Of a stretch of DNA of 35,168 nt, positions 1 through 8,246 are shown one piece after another. The stretch spans positions 1 to 35,168 of the forward strand of contig MGLK01000028.1 of the NCBI GenBank assembly GCA_001794825.1, written 5' to 3'. The stretch comes from Caulobacterales bacterium RIFCSPHIGHO2_01_FULL_70_19. Lineage in GTDB: Bacteria; Pseudomonadota; Alphaproteobacteria; Caulobacterales; Caulobacteraceae. The translations under genes were made by a program, and so were the position numbers. Below the pieces are notes generated by a model. It did not search any database and had not been told where the DNA came from. It saw nothing but the letters and a program-made list of their open reading frames with translations. The stretch's first letter is position 1, and the number at the start of each line of letters is the position of its first letter.

Positions 1-34
1 GGGGAGGGGGACCATGCGAAGCATGGTGGAGGGG
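1..34. repeat. REP-like palindrome at the window edge
   Basis: The perfect inverted repeat ACCATGC-GAA-GCATGGT (11-27) is flanked by G-rich arms. This is the form of short palindromic intergenic repeats seen in Caulobacterales and related genomes. The element may be cut off by the left edge of the window. It lies just ahead of the folate cyclo-ligase gene and codes for nothing I can support. Confidence 0.55.
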
Positions 35-71
35 GCGACGTCAGCCCCTCCCATGCGCTACCTCTCTCCCC

Positions 72-623
72 ATGATCGACAAGCGCGCCCTCCGGGCCGC
101 CATGCGCGCCCACCGCAAGGGACTCGCCGGACAGTCGCCGGACGCCGCCGCGCGCGCCGCCGCCCACGTCGGCGACCTGCCGGCGGGTCGGATCGTCGCC
201 GTCTATCGCGCCATCGGCTCCGAACTGGACGCCGACGCGGTTTCCCTGGCTCTGGAGCGGGACGGGCGCGAGCTCTGCCTGCCGGTGGTCATCGAGCTGG
301 ACGCGCCGATGATCTTTCGCCGCTGGCGCTTCGGCGATCCGCTGGAGCTCGACGCCGCCGGCGTCCCCGCGCCCCTGCCGCTGGCGGAGGTGGTGACGCC
401 CGATGTGATCCTCACCCCGCTGCTGGCCTTCGACGCCGCCGGGGGGCGGCTGGGGCAGGGCGGCGGCTACTACGACCGAACCTTCGCCGCCCTCCCGGAG
501 GCCCTGCGCATCGGCCTCGCCTACGCGGGCCAGCAGGTCGACCACCTGCCGCTGCAAGGGCACGACATCCGCCTGCATGGCGTTCTGACCGAGACCGGCT
601 ATACCGCCGCCCGAAAGGTCTGA
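72..623 (+). CDS. 5-formyltetrahydrofolate cyclo-ligase
   Basis: The enzyme uses ATP to convert 5-formyl-THF to 5,10-methenyl-THF in the cytosol and so returns the storage folate to the one-carbon pool. The 183-residue length is normal for the family. The family signature GGRLGQGGGYYDR is at residues 124-136, preceded by the conserved strand VILTPLLAFD. The start gives the usual N-terminus with basic residues (MIDKRALRAAMRAHR). A metallophosphoesterase gene follows after 6 bases, so the two are probably one transcript. In many proteobacteria 6S RNA lies just upstream of this gene. Only 71 bases of upstream sequence are present here, so that cannot be tested. Homologues are called YgfA, Fau or MTHFS. 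Confidence 0.93.
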   Translation: MIDKRALRAAMRAHRKGLAGQSPDAAARAAAHVGDLPAGRIVAVYRAIGSELDADAVSLALERDGRELCLPVVIELDAPMIFRRWRFGDPLELDAAGVPAPLPLAEVVTPDVILTPLLAFDAAGGRLGQGGGYYDRTFAALPEALRIGLAYAGQQVDHLPLQGHDIRLHGVLTETGYTAARKV

Positions 624-629
624 TCTCCC

Positions 630-1451
630 ATGCGTCTCGCGTTCTTCGGCGATGTGGTCGGCAAGTCCGGCCGCGACGGCCTCAGCGACCATCTGCCCGC
701 GCTCAAGCGGGACCTGAAGCTCGACTTCGTGGTGGTCAACGCCGAGAACGCCGCCGGCGGCTTCGGCATCACCGAGAACACCGCCAACGACCTGTTCATG
801 GCCGGGGCCGACTGCCTGACCCTGGGCAACCACAGCTGGGACCAGCGCGAGGCCCTGACCTACATCGTGCGCGAGCCGCGCCTGATCCGGCCGCTCAACT
901 ACCCGCGCCTGATGGACGCCCCCGGCGCCGGCGCGAACCTGTTCGAAACCCACTCGGGCAAGCAGGTGCTGGTCATGAACGTGCTGGGCCGTGTCCATAT
1001 GGACCCGATGGACGACCCCTTCAGCGCGGTCGAGAAGGAGCTCGCCGCCTGCCCGCTGGGCATGGCCGCCGACGCCGTCATCGTCGACATGCACTGCGAG
1101 GCCACCTCCGAGAAGATGGCCATGGGCCACTTCTGCGACGGCCGCGCCTCGCTGGTGGTCGGCACCCACACCCATGTGCCCACCGCGGACTGCCAGATCC
1201 TGCCCGGCGGCACCGCCTACCAGACCGACGCCGGCGGCTGTTGCGACTACGACTCGGTCATCGGCAACGACAAGGAGGAGCCGCTGCGGCGCTTCACCAC
1301 CCGCATCTCGGGCGGCCGCTACACCCCCGCCTCCGGTCCCGCGACCGTCTGCGGCGTCTATGTCGAGACGGACGACAGGACGGGACTGGCCACCCGCGTC
1401 GAGCCGATCCGCGTCGGCGGGCGGCTGACCCAGACAATTCCCGCCGTCTGA
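630..1451 (+). CDS. TIGR00282-type metallophosphoesterase (YmdB-like)
   Basis: This 273-residue cytoplasmic calcineurin-like phosphoesterase belongs to the YmdB/TIGR00282 family. Studied members hydrolyse 2',3'-cyclic nucleotides and affect RNA turnover and biofilm behaviour. Metal-site motifs are visible in order: GDVVGKSGRD near residue 7, VVNAENAAGG near 35, GNHSWDQ near 66 and VVGTHTHVPTAD in the C-terminal half, followed by ILPGGTAYQTDAG. All expected metal ligands appear present. The gene sits 6 bases after the folate cyclo-ligase, which implies co-transcription. The family is clear; the substrate in this organism is unknown. Confidence 0.9.
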   Translation: MRLAFFGDVVGKSGRDGLSDHLPALKRDLKLDFVVVNAENAAGGFGITENTANDLFMAGADCLTLGNHSWDQREALTYIVREPRLIRPLNYPRLMDAPGAGANLFETHSGKQVLVMNVLGRVHMDPMDDPFSAVEKELAACPLGMAADAVIVDMHCEATSEKMAMGHFCDGRASLVVGTHTHVPTADCQILPGGTAYQTDAGGCCDYDSVIGNDKEEPLRRFTTRISGGRYTPASGPATVCGVYVETDDRTGLATRVEPIRVGGRLTQTIPAV

Positions 1452-1510
1452 ACTGCATCCAACGGCTCCGCTCGCGACCTCTCACCGCGAAACGCCACGG
1501 AGTGCTCCCG

Positions 1511-2353
1511 ATGCTGAAGGCCCTCGCCGCGCTTGCGGCCCTCCTCCTGCCGACCGCGGCCCTGGCCCAGGCGGCCGCGCCGGAGCGGGGCCCGGAGCCG
1601 GTGCAGGTCATGGTTCTCGGGACCTATCACATGTCCAATCCGGGGCAGGACCTGCACAACGCCCGCATCGACCCGGTCACCACGCCGGAGAAGCAGGCGG
1701 AGCTGGAGGCCGTCGCCGAGGCCCTGGCCCGCTTCAGGCCCACCGCCGTGGCCGTCGAACGGATCGCCCCCGACCAGTCGACCCTGCTGGACCCGCGCTA
1801 TCCGGCCTTCACCCCCGCCGACCTGCTGACCAATCCCGACGAGCGGGTGCAGGTCGGCTACCGGCTGGCGCATCGGCTCGGCCTCGAACGGGTCTACGCC
1901 ATCGACGAGCAGGACCGCGAGGGCCAGCCGTCCTACTTCCCCTTCGAGGACGTGCAGCGTTGGGCGGAAACCCACGGCGGCGGCGAACGCCTTGGCGCCA
2001 TGCACGGCGAGATCGCCGCCATGCTGACCGACCTCGAGCGGCGGCAGGCCACCGAAACCGCGAGCCAGCTGCTGGCCGGCATCAACGCGCCCGAGCGGAT
2101 CCGGTGGGACCAGGGCTTCTACGCCCGGCTGATGACCTTCGGCGCCGGCGACGACCAGCCCGGCGCCGTGCTCAACGCCCGCTGGTACGCGCGCAACGCC
2201 CAGATCTTCGCCCGCCTCCTGCAGGTCGCGCGGCCGGGCGACCGGATCGTGGTCGTCTACGGTTCGGGCCACAACTACTGGCTCCGCCAGATGGTCCAGA
2301 CCATGCCCGGCTTCGTCCTCGTGGAGCCGTCGGAGTATCTCGTCGCGAACTGA
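1511..2353 (+). CDS. Exported DUF5694 family protein
   Basis: This 280-residue protein has an N-terminal signal peptide (charged start, then a leucine/alanine core ending near TAALAQA), so it is probably periplasmic. The mature part opens with VMVLGTYHMSNPGQDLHN, the hallmark of DUF5694, and ends with the conserved VVVYGSGHNYWLRQM. The two histidine motifs could form an active site, but the family has no established reaction that I can name. The ATG at 1511 was chosen because it begins the signal peptide and follows GGAG by about 7 bases. The same frame is open far upstream, but that part is only antisense or out-of-frame reading of the two preceding genes. Confidence 0.85.
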   Translation: MLKALAALAALLLPTAALAQAAAPERGPEPVQVMVLGTYHMSNPGQDLHNARIDPVTTPEKQAELEAVAEALARFRPTAVAVERIAPDQSTLLDPRYPAFTPADLLTNPDERVQVGYRLAHRLGLERVYAIDEQDREGQPSYFPFEDVQRWAETHGGGERLGAMHGEIAAMLTDLERRQATETASQLLAGINAPERIRWDQGFYARLMTFGAGDDQPGAVLNARWYARNAQIFARLLQVARPGDRIVVVYGSGHNYWLRQMVQTMPGFVLVEPSEYLVAN

Positions 2354-2366
2354 GGTCGTCCGGGTC

Positions 2367-3935
2367 CTAGGCCGGAACCACCCGCCCGTCGCCGCTCTCG
2401 ACCGCGTAGACAGCCCGCGTCGACAGCGTCCCGTTCCGCTCCGACACCTTGTCCAGCACCTTGAACTCGGTGCGCCAGGCTTCCGGCGTCACGTCGCAGA
2501 CGACATAGCCGCGCTGGGCGTTGTTGAACTTCAGGAACGGGTTGTCGGCCATCCACTGCCGACCGCGCGGCTGCTGGTCCACGCCGTCGCCGGACGAGCT
2601 GATCGAGGTGGTCACGAACTCCGCCGCCACGGGCCGCCCTTCCGGCGTCCGGCTGTCGCGGTGCAGCTCGCCCGCATAGTTCTGGTGCTCGTCACCCGTC
2701 AGCACGACGACATTGTCGACGCGCCGCTGGTGAAGGCGGTCGAGCAGGCGCTGCCGCGGGATGCGATAGCCCGCCCAGCTGTCGAGGTTGTATCCGACCT
2801 CCGGCCCCTCGCGCCGGTCGAGGTCCATGATCATGATCTGCTGGGCCAGCACCTTCCAGTGCGCCCGGCTGCGCTCGAGATTGCGGTACAGCCACTGCTC
2901 CTGCGCCTCGCCCAGCACCTGGGCGGCGGGGTCGGTCACGCCCGCGCAGTTCGCGGCCCAGCTGTCGTCGCATGGCTGGTCCGAGCGGTGCGAGCGGGTG
3001 TCGAGGAAGTTGAGATCCAGCAGGTCGCCCCACGCCGCGTGCCGGTACAGCTGCATCTCCGCTCCGCGCGGGAAGGCCGAGCGGCGCAGCGGCATGTGCT
3101 CGTAGAAGGCCTGGGCCGCCGCTTGCCGGCGCAGCAGGAACACCTCCGGCGGCACGCCGTCGTCGATCGCCGAGACCCAGTTGTTGGCGACCTCGTGATC
3201 GTCCCAGGTCACGAACCAGGCCGCCGCCGCATGGCTGGCCTGCAGATCCGCATCCATCTTGTACTGGGCGTACCGACGCCGGTAGTCGTCGAGGCTGTAG
3301 GTTTCGCCGCCGATGTGCTGGCGCGGGTTCTCCACGGTCCCGCCCGAGCCGGTATAGGTCCGGCTGCCGCGGCCCTCGTAGATGTAATCCCCGTAGCAGT
3401 AGACGAAGTCGAGATCCTCGCCCGCGATCCGCCGGTGCGCGGTGTAGAAGCCCTGCTCGTACGCCTGGCAGCCGACCACGCCGAAGCGGGAGCGCGCGAC
3501 GGCCGCGCCAGCCGCAGGGGCGGTCTTCGCCCGCCCCGTCGCGGTTCGCTCGGCTCCGGCCGTGAAACGGTAGAAATAGTCCCGCCCGGGCTCCAGGCCC
3601 TCGAGCTCCACGTGGACGGCGTGGCCCAGTTCGGGCCGGGCGATCGCCTCGCCGCTTCGCACCACGTTCGACAGGCCGCGGTCGGTTCCCACCTCCCACC
3701 GCACCGGCACGGGGGCCGACGGCATGCCATGGCCGGGCTCCAGCGGCCGCGGGGCGAGGCGGGTCCAGATCACGAAGCCGTCCGGCGTCGGATCGCCCGA
3801 CGCGACGCCCAGCTGGAACGGATACTCGGCGAAGACCGGGTCGGCGAGCGCCTGACGGCCCGAGCCCAGCGCCACGCCGCCGGCGCCGAGCGCCAGCATC
3901 AGGCCGCGACGGGATACGGAATCGGGCAGGCGCAT
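2367..3935 (-). CDS. phoD: Alkaline phosphatase D / phosphodiesterase (PhoD family)
   Basis: A secreted phosphoesterase that releases phosphate from phosphomono- or diesters, usually with Fe3+ and Ca2+. The 522-residue length fits the family. Residues 7-16 are a twin-arginine signal (VSRRGLMLAL), so export is by Tat. An N-terminal Fn3-like domain (FQLGVASGDPTPDGFVIWTR) precedes the metallophosphatase domain, with motifs YCYGDYIYEG, VTWDDHEVANNW and VVLTGDEHQNYAGE holding the metal ligands. It lies downstream of a small lipoprotein gene and purL on the same strand, 52 bases after the former. The stop codon lies within CTAG, 13 bases from the convergent DUF5694 stop. No Pho box was recognised. 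Confidence 0.93.
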   Translation of the reverse strand: MRLPDSVSRRGLMLALGAGGVALGSGRQALADPVFAEYPFQLGVASGDPTPDGFVIWTRLAPRPLEPGHGMPSAPVPVRWEVGTDRGLSNVVRSGEAIARPELGHAVHVELEGLEPGRDYFYRFTAGAERTATGRAKTAPAAGAAVARSRFGVVGCQAYEQGFYTAHRRIAGEDLDFVYCYGDYIYEGRGSRTYTGSGGTVENPRQHIGGETYSLDDYRRRYAQYKMDADLQASHAAAAWFVTWDDHEVANNWVSAIDDGVPPEVFLLRRQAAAQAFYEHMPLRRSAFPRGAEMQLYRHAAWGDLLDLNFLDTRSHRSDQPCDDSWAANCAGVTDPAAQVLGEAQEQWLYRNLERSRAHWKVLAQQIMIMDLDRREGPEVGYNLDSWAGYRIPRQRLLDRLHQRRVDNVVVLTGDEHQNYAGELHRDSRTPEGRPVAAEFVTTSISSSGDGVDQQPRGRQWMADNPFLKFNNAQRGYVVCDVTPEAWRTEFKVLDKVSERNGTLSTRAVYAVESGDGRVVPA

Positions 3936-3987
3936 CGGTGTCTCCTCGCTTGTGGAGGTCCGACCTAGCCCGGAAATGTGACGGTCG

Positions 3988-4311
3988 TCACTCCGTTGGA
4001 CGCCACGCCTCGAGGTCGGCGATCCGGGCGCGATGAGCTTCGCGCGAGGCCTCGGCCAGCCGCCGGACCTCGTGGTCGTTCGCGCGGGCCAGCGCCGCCT
4101 CCGCGGCGGCGAGCGCCTGCGTCTCCGCCGCCAGCAGCCGCGTCACCACGGCGGCGTCCGGATCGGAGGCCGGAGCCGCGTCGACGGGCGTCGCCTTCGT
4201 CACGGCGGCGTGGTTGGCGGCCGCGGCCTCGCGCAGGGCGCTCTCGACCGGATCGCCGCCGCCCTCGCAGGCCGCGAGGCCGAAGAGGGCCAGGGCGAGA
4301 GCGCGCCTCAA
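3988..4311 (-). CDS. Small predicted lipoprotein
   Basis: This 107-residue protein has a short hydrophobic signal ([14 protein letters not shown]) ending in a lipobox LAAC, so Cys15 is probably lipidated. The mature part is alanine-rich and looks helical or coiled (repeated [19 protein letters not shown]), ending in a charged segment. The start codon is TTG, overlapping the purL stop in the tetranucleotide TTGA. This indicates translational coupling to purL. I do not recognise a named family. Despite the coupling there is no evidence of a role in purine synthesis. Other alphaproteobacteria often have bolA and grxD at this place after purL. Confidence 0.72.
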   Translation of the reverse strand: MRRALALALFGLAACEGGGDPVESALREAAAANHAAVTKATPVDAAPASDPDAAVVTRLLAAETQALAAAEAALARANDHEVRRLAEASREAHRARIADLEAWRPTE

Positions 4312-6524
4312 GCGCGGCCCTCGATCCAGTTCGGCATCCAGCCTTCGTGCATCTCGCGCAGATGATCGAGCGGCAGGCGGAACAGGTCACCGTTCGGGCC
4401 GGTCGAGGCGAAGTCGCGCCCCTTCGCCCGCCCGACCACCGAGGCGTGCAGCCCCGCCGCCTGCGCCTTCGCGATCAGGTCCGTCGCGTCGGTGACGGCG
4501 GCCAGGTAGCGCGCCTGGTCCTCGCCGAACAGCAGGATGTGCGCGTGGGTCGGGCTGCTGGCGTCCAGCTCCACCCCGCAGTCCGAGGCCAGGGCCATGT
4601 CCGCCGCCGCCCCGATCAGGCCGCCGTCGGACAGGTCGTGGACGCAGGTCAGATCGCCGGCCTCGATCAGGCCGCGCACGAAGTCGCCGGTCTTCTTCTC
4701 CAGCGCCAGGTCCACCGGCGGCGGCGCGCCCTCCTCCCGGCCCAGCACCTCACGCAGGTAGATCGAGGAGCCCAGTTCGCCGACGGTGTCGCCGATCAGC
4801 ACCAGCACGTCGCCCTCGGCCATGCCGCCGAAGCCGGCCACCACGTCGTAGTTGGGCAGCAGGCCCACCGCTCCGACCGTCGGGGTCGGCGGAATGGCGA
4901 CGCCGTTGGTCTCATTGTAGAGGCTGACGTTGCCGCTCACGACGGGGAACTCCAGCGCCCGGCAGGCCTCGGCCATGCCGTCGATGGCGCGGACGATCTG
5001 GCCCATGATCTCGGGCCGCTGCGGATTGCCGAAGTTGAGGTTGTCGGTGATGGCGATCGGCCGCGCCCCGACGGCCGTCAGGTTGCGCCACGCCTCGGCC
5101 ACCGCCTGCTTGCCGCCCTCGTAGGGGTCCGCCTGGACATAGCGCGGCGTGACGTCCGAGGTGACCGCGAGGCCCTTGTCGGTGCCGTGCACCCGCACCA
5201 CCCCGGCGTCCGCGCCGGTGGCCGAGTCGTGCAGGGTGTCGGCCATGACGTGACGGTCGTACTGCTCCCAGATCCAGCGCTTGGACGCCATGTCCGGACA
5301 GCACACGACCTTGATCACGGCGTCGACCCAGCTGTCCGGAGCCGGGATGGTCTTGGCGTCGAGCCGCGGCTGCAGCTCCGGCTGCACCCAGGGGCGGTCG
5401 TACATCGGCGCGTCGTCGAACAGCGGGGCCAGCGGCACGTCGCAGACCGTCTCGCCGTGATGCTTCAGCACCAGCCGCCCGGTGTCGGTGGTCTGGCCGA
5501 TCACCGCCGCGTCCAGGCCCCACTTCCTGAAGATGCGGTAGCCGTCTTCCTCGCGGCCCGGCTTCAGCACCGCCAGCATTCGCTCCTGGCTTTCCGAGAG
5601 CATCATCTCGTAGGCGGTCATGCCTTCTTCGCGCTGGGGCACGGCGTCCATGTTCAGCTCGATGCCGACCCCGCCCTTGCCGGCCATCTCGACCGACGAG
5701 GAGGTCAGGCCCGCCGCGCCCATGTCCTGGATCGCCGCCACGGCCCCCGAGGCCATCAGCTCGAGCGTCGCCTCGATCAGCAGCTTCTCCGCGAACGGGT
5801 CGCCGACCTGCACGGTCGGGCGCTTCTCGTCGGAGTCCTCGTCGAACTCGGCCGAGGCCATGGTCGCGCCGTGGATGCCGTCGCGCCCGGTCTTCGACCC
5901 GAAATAGACCACCGACAGGCCCGGCGCCGGGGCGGCCGAGTAGAAGATCGAGTCCGCCTTCGCCAGGCCGACGCACATGGCGTTGACCAGGATGTTGCCG
6001 TTGTAGCCCCGGTGGAAGTTGGTCTCGCCGCCGACCGTGGGGACGCCGACGCAGTTGCCGTAGCCGCCGATGCCGGACACCACGCCGGAGACCAGCCGCT
6101 TCGTCTTCTCGTGCGACGGATCGCCGAATCGCAGGGCGTTCAGCAGCGCCACCGGCCGCGCGCCCATGGTGAAGACGTCGCGCATGATCCCGCCCACGCC
6201 CGTCGCCGCGCCCTGGTAGGGCTCGATGTAGGACGGGTGGTTGTGGCTCTCCATCTTGAAGATGCAGGCGTCGCCGTCGTCGATGTCCACGACCCCGGCG
6301 TTCTCGCCCGGCCCGCAGATCACCCGCGCGCCCTTGGTCGGGAACTTGCCGAGGTGGATCTTCGACGACTTGTAGGAGCAGTGCTCCGACCACATCACCG
6401 AGAAGACGCCCAGTTCGACCTGGTTGGGCTCGCGGCCGAGCCGGTCGAGGATCACCTGGTACTCATTGGGGGCGAGACCGTACTCGGCGGCCAGATCGGC
6501 CATGGACTTCTGGGGAGCGCTCAT
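4308..6524 (-). CDS. purL: Phosphoribosylformylglycinamidine synthase subunit PurL
   Basis: PurL is the ATP-dependent synthetase subunit of FGAM synthase. It converts FGAR to FGAM using ammonia delivered by PurQ, with PurS as the adaptor. The 738 residues match the small-type PurL that needs separate PurS and PurQ, both encoded in this window. Visible motifs include [34 protein letters not shown] and the second-half DLSDGG with [11 protein letters not shown]. The ATG at 6524 opens with [17 protein letters not shown] and lies a fixed distance from a promoter like that of purQ. A lipoprotein gene overlaps the stop by four bases. Confidence 0.97.
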   Translation of the reverse strand: MSAPQKSMADLAAEYGLAPNEYQVILDRLGREPNQVELGVFSVMWSEHCSYKSSKIHLGKFPTKGARVICGPGENAGVVDIDDGDACIFKMESHNHPSYIEPYQGAATGVGGIMRDVFTMGARPVALLNALRFGDPSHEKTKRLVSGVVSGIGGYGNCVGVPTVGGETNFHRGYNGNILVNAMCVGLAKADSIFYSAAPAPGLSVVYFGSKTGRDGIHGATMASAEFDEDSDEKRPTVQVGDPFAEKLLIEATLELMASGAVAAIQDMGAAGLTSSSVEMAGKGGVGIELNMDAVPQREEGMTAYEMMLSESQERMLAVLKPGREEDGYRIFRKWGLDAAVIGQTTDTGRLVLKHHGETVCDVPLAPLFDDAPMYDRPWVQPELQPRLDAKTIPAPDSWVDAVIKVVCCPDMASKRWIWEQYDRHVMADTLHDSATGADAGVVRVHGTDKGLAVTSDVTPRYVQADPYEGGKQAVAEAWRNLTAVGARPIAITDNLNFGNPQRPEIMGQIVRAIDGMAEACRALEFPVVSGNVSLYNETNGVAIPPTPTVGAVGLLPNYDVVAGFGGMAEGDVLVLIGDTVGELGSSIYLREVLGREEGAPPPVDLALEKKTGDFVRGLIEAGDLTCVHDLSDGGLIGAAADMALASDCGVELDASSPTHAHILLFGEDQARYLAAVTDATDLIAKAQAAGLHASVVGRAKGRDFASTGPNGDLFRLPLDHLREMHEGWMPNWIEGRA

Positions 6525-6561
6525 GGCCGCGCCTCATAGCGGCAGAACGGAGTCGTGTCAG
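6525..6561 (-). promoter_or_regulatory. Predicted leaderless promoter of purL
   Basis: Read on the minus strand: CTGACA (6561-6556), a 15-base spacer, then GCTATGAG (6540-6533), close to the Caulobacter housekeeping -10 (GCTANAWC). Sixteen bases separate the start of the -10 from the ATG, so transcription should begin at or just before the start codon. purQ has exactly the same spacing. Inferred from sequence only. Confidence 0.5.
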
Positions 6562-6569
6562 CCGCAAGA

Positions 6570-6594
6570 GGAACATCGACGGCGGCCTTTCATT
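6570..6594 (+). promoter_or_regulatory. Candidate EcfG (general stress) promoter
   Basis: GGAAC at 6570-6574, a 16-base spacer, then CATT at 6591-6594. The alphaproteobacterial EcfG/SigT consensus is GGAAC-N16/17-CGTT, so this differs at one position. It points at the small acidic protein starting at 6622 and is divergent from purL. Confidence 0.4.
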
Positions 6595-6621
6595 GATTGG
6601 CTGACGCCAAGGAGGCCCTCC

Positions 6622-6765
6622 ATGACCGACCAGCCCATCGATCCCGCCGCCACGCCCGAGGATCCGGACGCCCCGGAGATCGCCGCCGACGACGTCGGCG
6701 CCAGCGCCGCGGCCGAGCGCGCGGCGAAGCAGGCGGCCGACGACCCGGACGGGGAGGACGCCTGA
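6622..6765 (+). CDS. Small acidic disordered protein (47 aa)
   Basis: This short ORF encodes 47 residues rich in Asp, Glu, Ala and Pro (start MTDQPIDPAATPEDPDAPE), with no signal, membrane segment or cysteine. It is probably intrinsically disordered. A good Shine-Dalgarno (GGAGG, 6611-6615) lies 6 bases before the ATG. The stop overlaps the next start in TGATG, so the two genes look translationally coupled. No family is recognised. The ribosome binding site, coupling and candidate stress promoter upstream are the reasons for calling it real. Confidence 0.6.
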   Translation: MTDQPIDPAATPEDPDAPEIAADDVGASAAAERAAKQAADDPDGEDA

Positions 6766-7028
6766 TGTCCCGCACCCCCGATCCGACTCCGGCGGAGACC
6801 TCGCCCACGCCGGCCGACCATCAGCAGATGGACCGTTCCAACGATCCGGCGGTGACCCGCGCCATGGACGAGGCCGCCCCCGGGGTGGCCATGCACAGCC
6901 GCCGTCAGCGGCTGACCGGCTCCGCCGCCGGCGTCGGCAGCGTCGGCTATGACGAAGCCGGCGCCTTCGACGTGGGCGCCGGCGAGGAGCCCGGCGGAGA
7001 CGAACCGGACTCGCGCGGCGGCGGCTAG
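6765..7028 (+). CDS. Small disordered protein (87 aa)
   Basis: An 87-residue hydrophilic protein rich in Pro, Asp, Gly and Ala. It opens with MSRTPDPTPAETSPTPADHQ and has a central segment (MDEAAPGVAMHSRRQRLTG) that carries the only basic cluster. No transmembrane segment or cysteine is present. It starts one base inside the stop codon of the 47-residue gene. Its TAG stop lies in the palindrome CTAG, which is also the stop of the convergent TspO-like gene. No domain is recognised; homologues in related genomes would probably be called hypothetical. Confidence 0.6.
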   Translation: MSRTPDPTPAETSPTPADHQQMDRSNDPAVTRAMDEAAPGVAMHSRRQRLTGSAAGVGSVGYDEAGAFDVGAGEEPGGDEPDSRGGG

Positions 7029-7825
7029 GTCGGCCGCTCGACGCCGCGGCGCAGGCGGAAGGTCAGGATCACCGCGCCGACCAGCACCGCGACCGCCGCG
7101 CTCAGCGCGCCGTAGGCGACGAGTTCGCGCCCGCGCTCCAGCTCGGCCACGAACACGCCCAGCAGGCCCCACGCCACCGGCAGCGGATAGGCCATGGTGC
7201 GGAGGCGGGCGGTCACCAGCAGGGCGACCCCCGCGACGATCACCACGGCGATCAGCGCCCAGACCTCGGGGGAGGGGCTCTCCGGGAGGGTCCCGTTCCC
7301 CGTCAGCACCGTCAGCAGGTTCACGGGCGAGGCGACCGTCAGCCAGCCGGCCAGCAGGGCCAGCGGCCAGATCACCATCAGGCGATCCCGATCGCTCCGG
7401 TCCAGGGTCCGGATGGTTCCCGCCTCCATCAGCATCGGGACCAGCAGGGCCAGCAGCGAGCCGAAAATCAGCACCACCGTGCCCCATTCCCAGTCGAAGG
7501 CCGAGGCCACGATCCACCAGCCGATGCCGAGGAAGGCCAGCAGCGAAGGCCAGCCGAACCGGTGAATAAGCCGGCTTTCACCGGTCTGCGGCAGGGCCTG
7601 CCGCACCGCGTAGATCAGCAGGCCGAGGTAGATGATCCCCCAGATCGAGAAGGCGTAGCCGGCCACCCGCAGGGTGGCGTCGCTGTCGGCGGAGAACTCC
7701 GCCGGGGTCTGGCCCCAGCCGATCGCCATCTGCGCATAGGCGATCACCACGGCGAAGATCGCGGCGGCCAGCACGAGCAGCCGGCGCGTCGTCTGCGCGG
7801 AGGAGGGGCGGATGATGGAGGGCAT
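7025..7825 (-). CDS. TspO/MBR-like tryptophan-rich membrane protein
   Basis: This 266-residue integral membrane protein has about eight hydrophobic segments, beginning with LLVLAAAIFAVVIAYAQ after a short polar N-terminus. Tryptophans in AFSIWGIIYLGLL, IGWWIVASAFDWEWG and WPLALLAGWL resemble the long (about 250-270 aa) branch of the TspO/MBR tryptophan-rich sensory family. Typical TspO proteins (about 160 aa) bind porphyrins and influence stress or pigment regulation. Whether this longer form does so is unknown. It is convergent with the small-protein pair and divergent from the 89-residue protein at 7938. Confidence 0.65.
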   Translation of the reverse strand: MPSIIRPSSAQTTRRLLVLAAAIFAVVIAYAQMAIGWGQTPAEFSADSDATLRVAGYAFSIWGIIYLGLLIYAVRQALPQTGESRLIHRFGWPSLLAFLGIGWWIVASAFDWEWGTVVLIFGSLLALLVPMLMEAGTIRTLDRSDRDRLMVIWPLALLAGWLTVASPVNLLTVLTGNGTLPESPSPEVWALIAVVIVAGVALLVTARLRTMAYPLPVAWGLLGVFVAELERGRELVAYGALSAAVAVLVGAVILTFRLRRGVERPT

Positions 7826-7884
7826 GGCGGACTCCGGCGAAGGGGCCTGTCCTCTACGCCCGGCGGTGGGGATCGGTTCACGCC

Positions 7885-7910
7885 GGAACCGCGGTCCGGC
7901 CCCGCTGGTT
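7885..7910 (+). promoter_or_regulatory. Candidate EcfG (general stress) promoter
   Basis: GGAAC at 7885-7889, a 17-base spacer, then GGTT at 7907-7910; the consensus is GGAAC-N16/17-CGTT. The expected transcript would begin about 20 bases before the ATG at 7938. It is one mismatch from consensus and a second case of this motif ahead of a small disordered protein. Confidence 0.4.
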
Positions 7911-7937
7911 CAGTCTTCCGACGCAGAGGAGAACGAG

Positions 7938-8207
7938 ATGGCCGAACACGACCGCCCAACGCCCGCCGAGGACCCGCATTTCGAAACCGGCACTGTGCGC
8001 GCCGACCGGGCCCGAGAACAGGGGCTCGGCATGGGTGAACGCGAGCTTCAGGCCCAGCGTGATCCGGGCGGGGTGCGCACGCCCGACGTCGAGGTGGGTA
8101 GCGAGGAAGACGACTCCTCCGCGGCCGAAGCGCTGGACCGGTCGGTCGGCGTCCAGGGCGCCCGGGACGACGAACAGGCGATCTCTCCCGCCCGCGAAGA
8201 TCGGTAA
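7938..8207 (+). CDS. Small charged disordered protein (89 aa)
   Basis: An 89-residue, strongly charged protein (start MAEHDRPTPAEDPHFETGT, end AISPAREDR) without hydrophobic segments or cysteine; it is probably disordered. The ATG at 7938 was preferred over upstream starts because GAGGAGAACGAG supplies a strong ribosome binding site directly before it. It lies 39 bases before the beta-hydroxylase gene. Composition resembles the two small proteins at 6622-7028, though I see no clear alignment between them. No family is recognised. A stress-linked role is inference from the promoter only. Confidence 0.65.
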   Translation: MAEHDRPTPAEDPHFETGTVRADRAREQGLGMGERELQAQRDPGGVRTPDVEVGSEEDDSSAAEALDRSVGVQGARDDEQAISPAREDR

Positions 8208-8246
8208 GGGCTTGACGAGCGCCGCTCGACGACCTCCGATCTCCGC

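Noticed and set aside
1..71. 3' part of 6S RNA upstream of the folate cyclo-ligase gene
   Set aside because: The sequence is explained by a REP-like palindrome and a short leader; no 6S-like bulged stem is visible in what remains.
14..1510. A very long open frame running into the DUF5694 gene
   Set aside because: Before 1511 it is an arginine/proline-rich out-of-frame reading of the folate cyclo-ligase and phosphoesterase genes. Only the part from 1511 has a signal peptide and a family match.
3978..6539. Long plus-strand frame opposite purL (853 codons)
   Set aside because: It is an antisense shadow produced by high GC content; the His/Arg/Val-rich product shows no domain and purL on the other strand is unambiguous.
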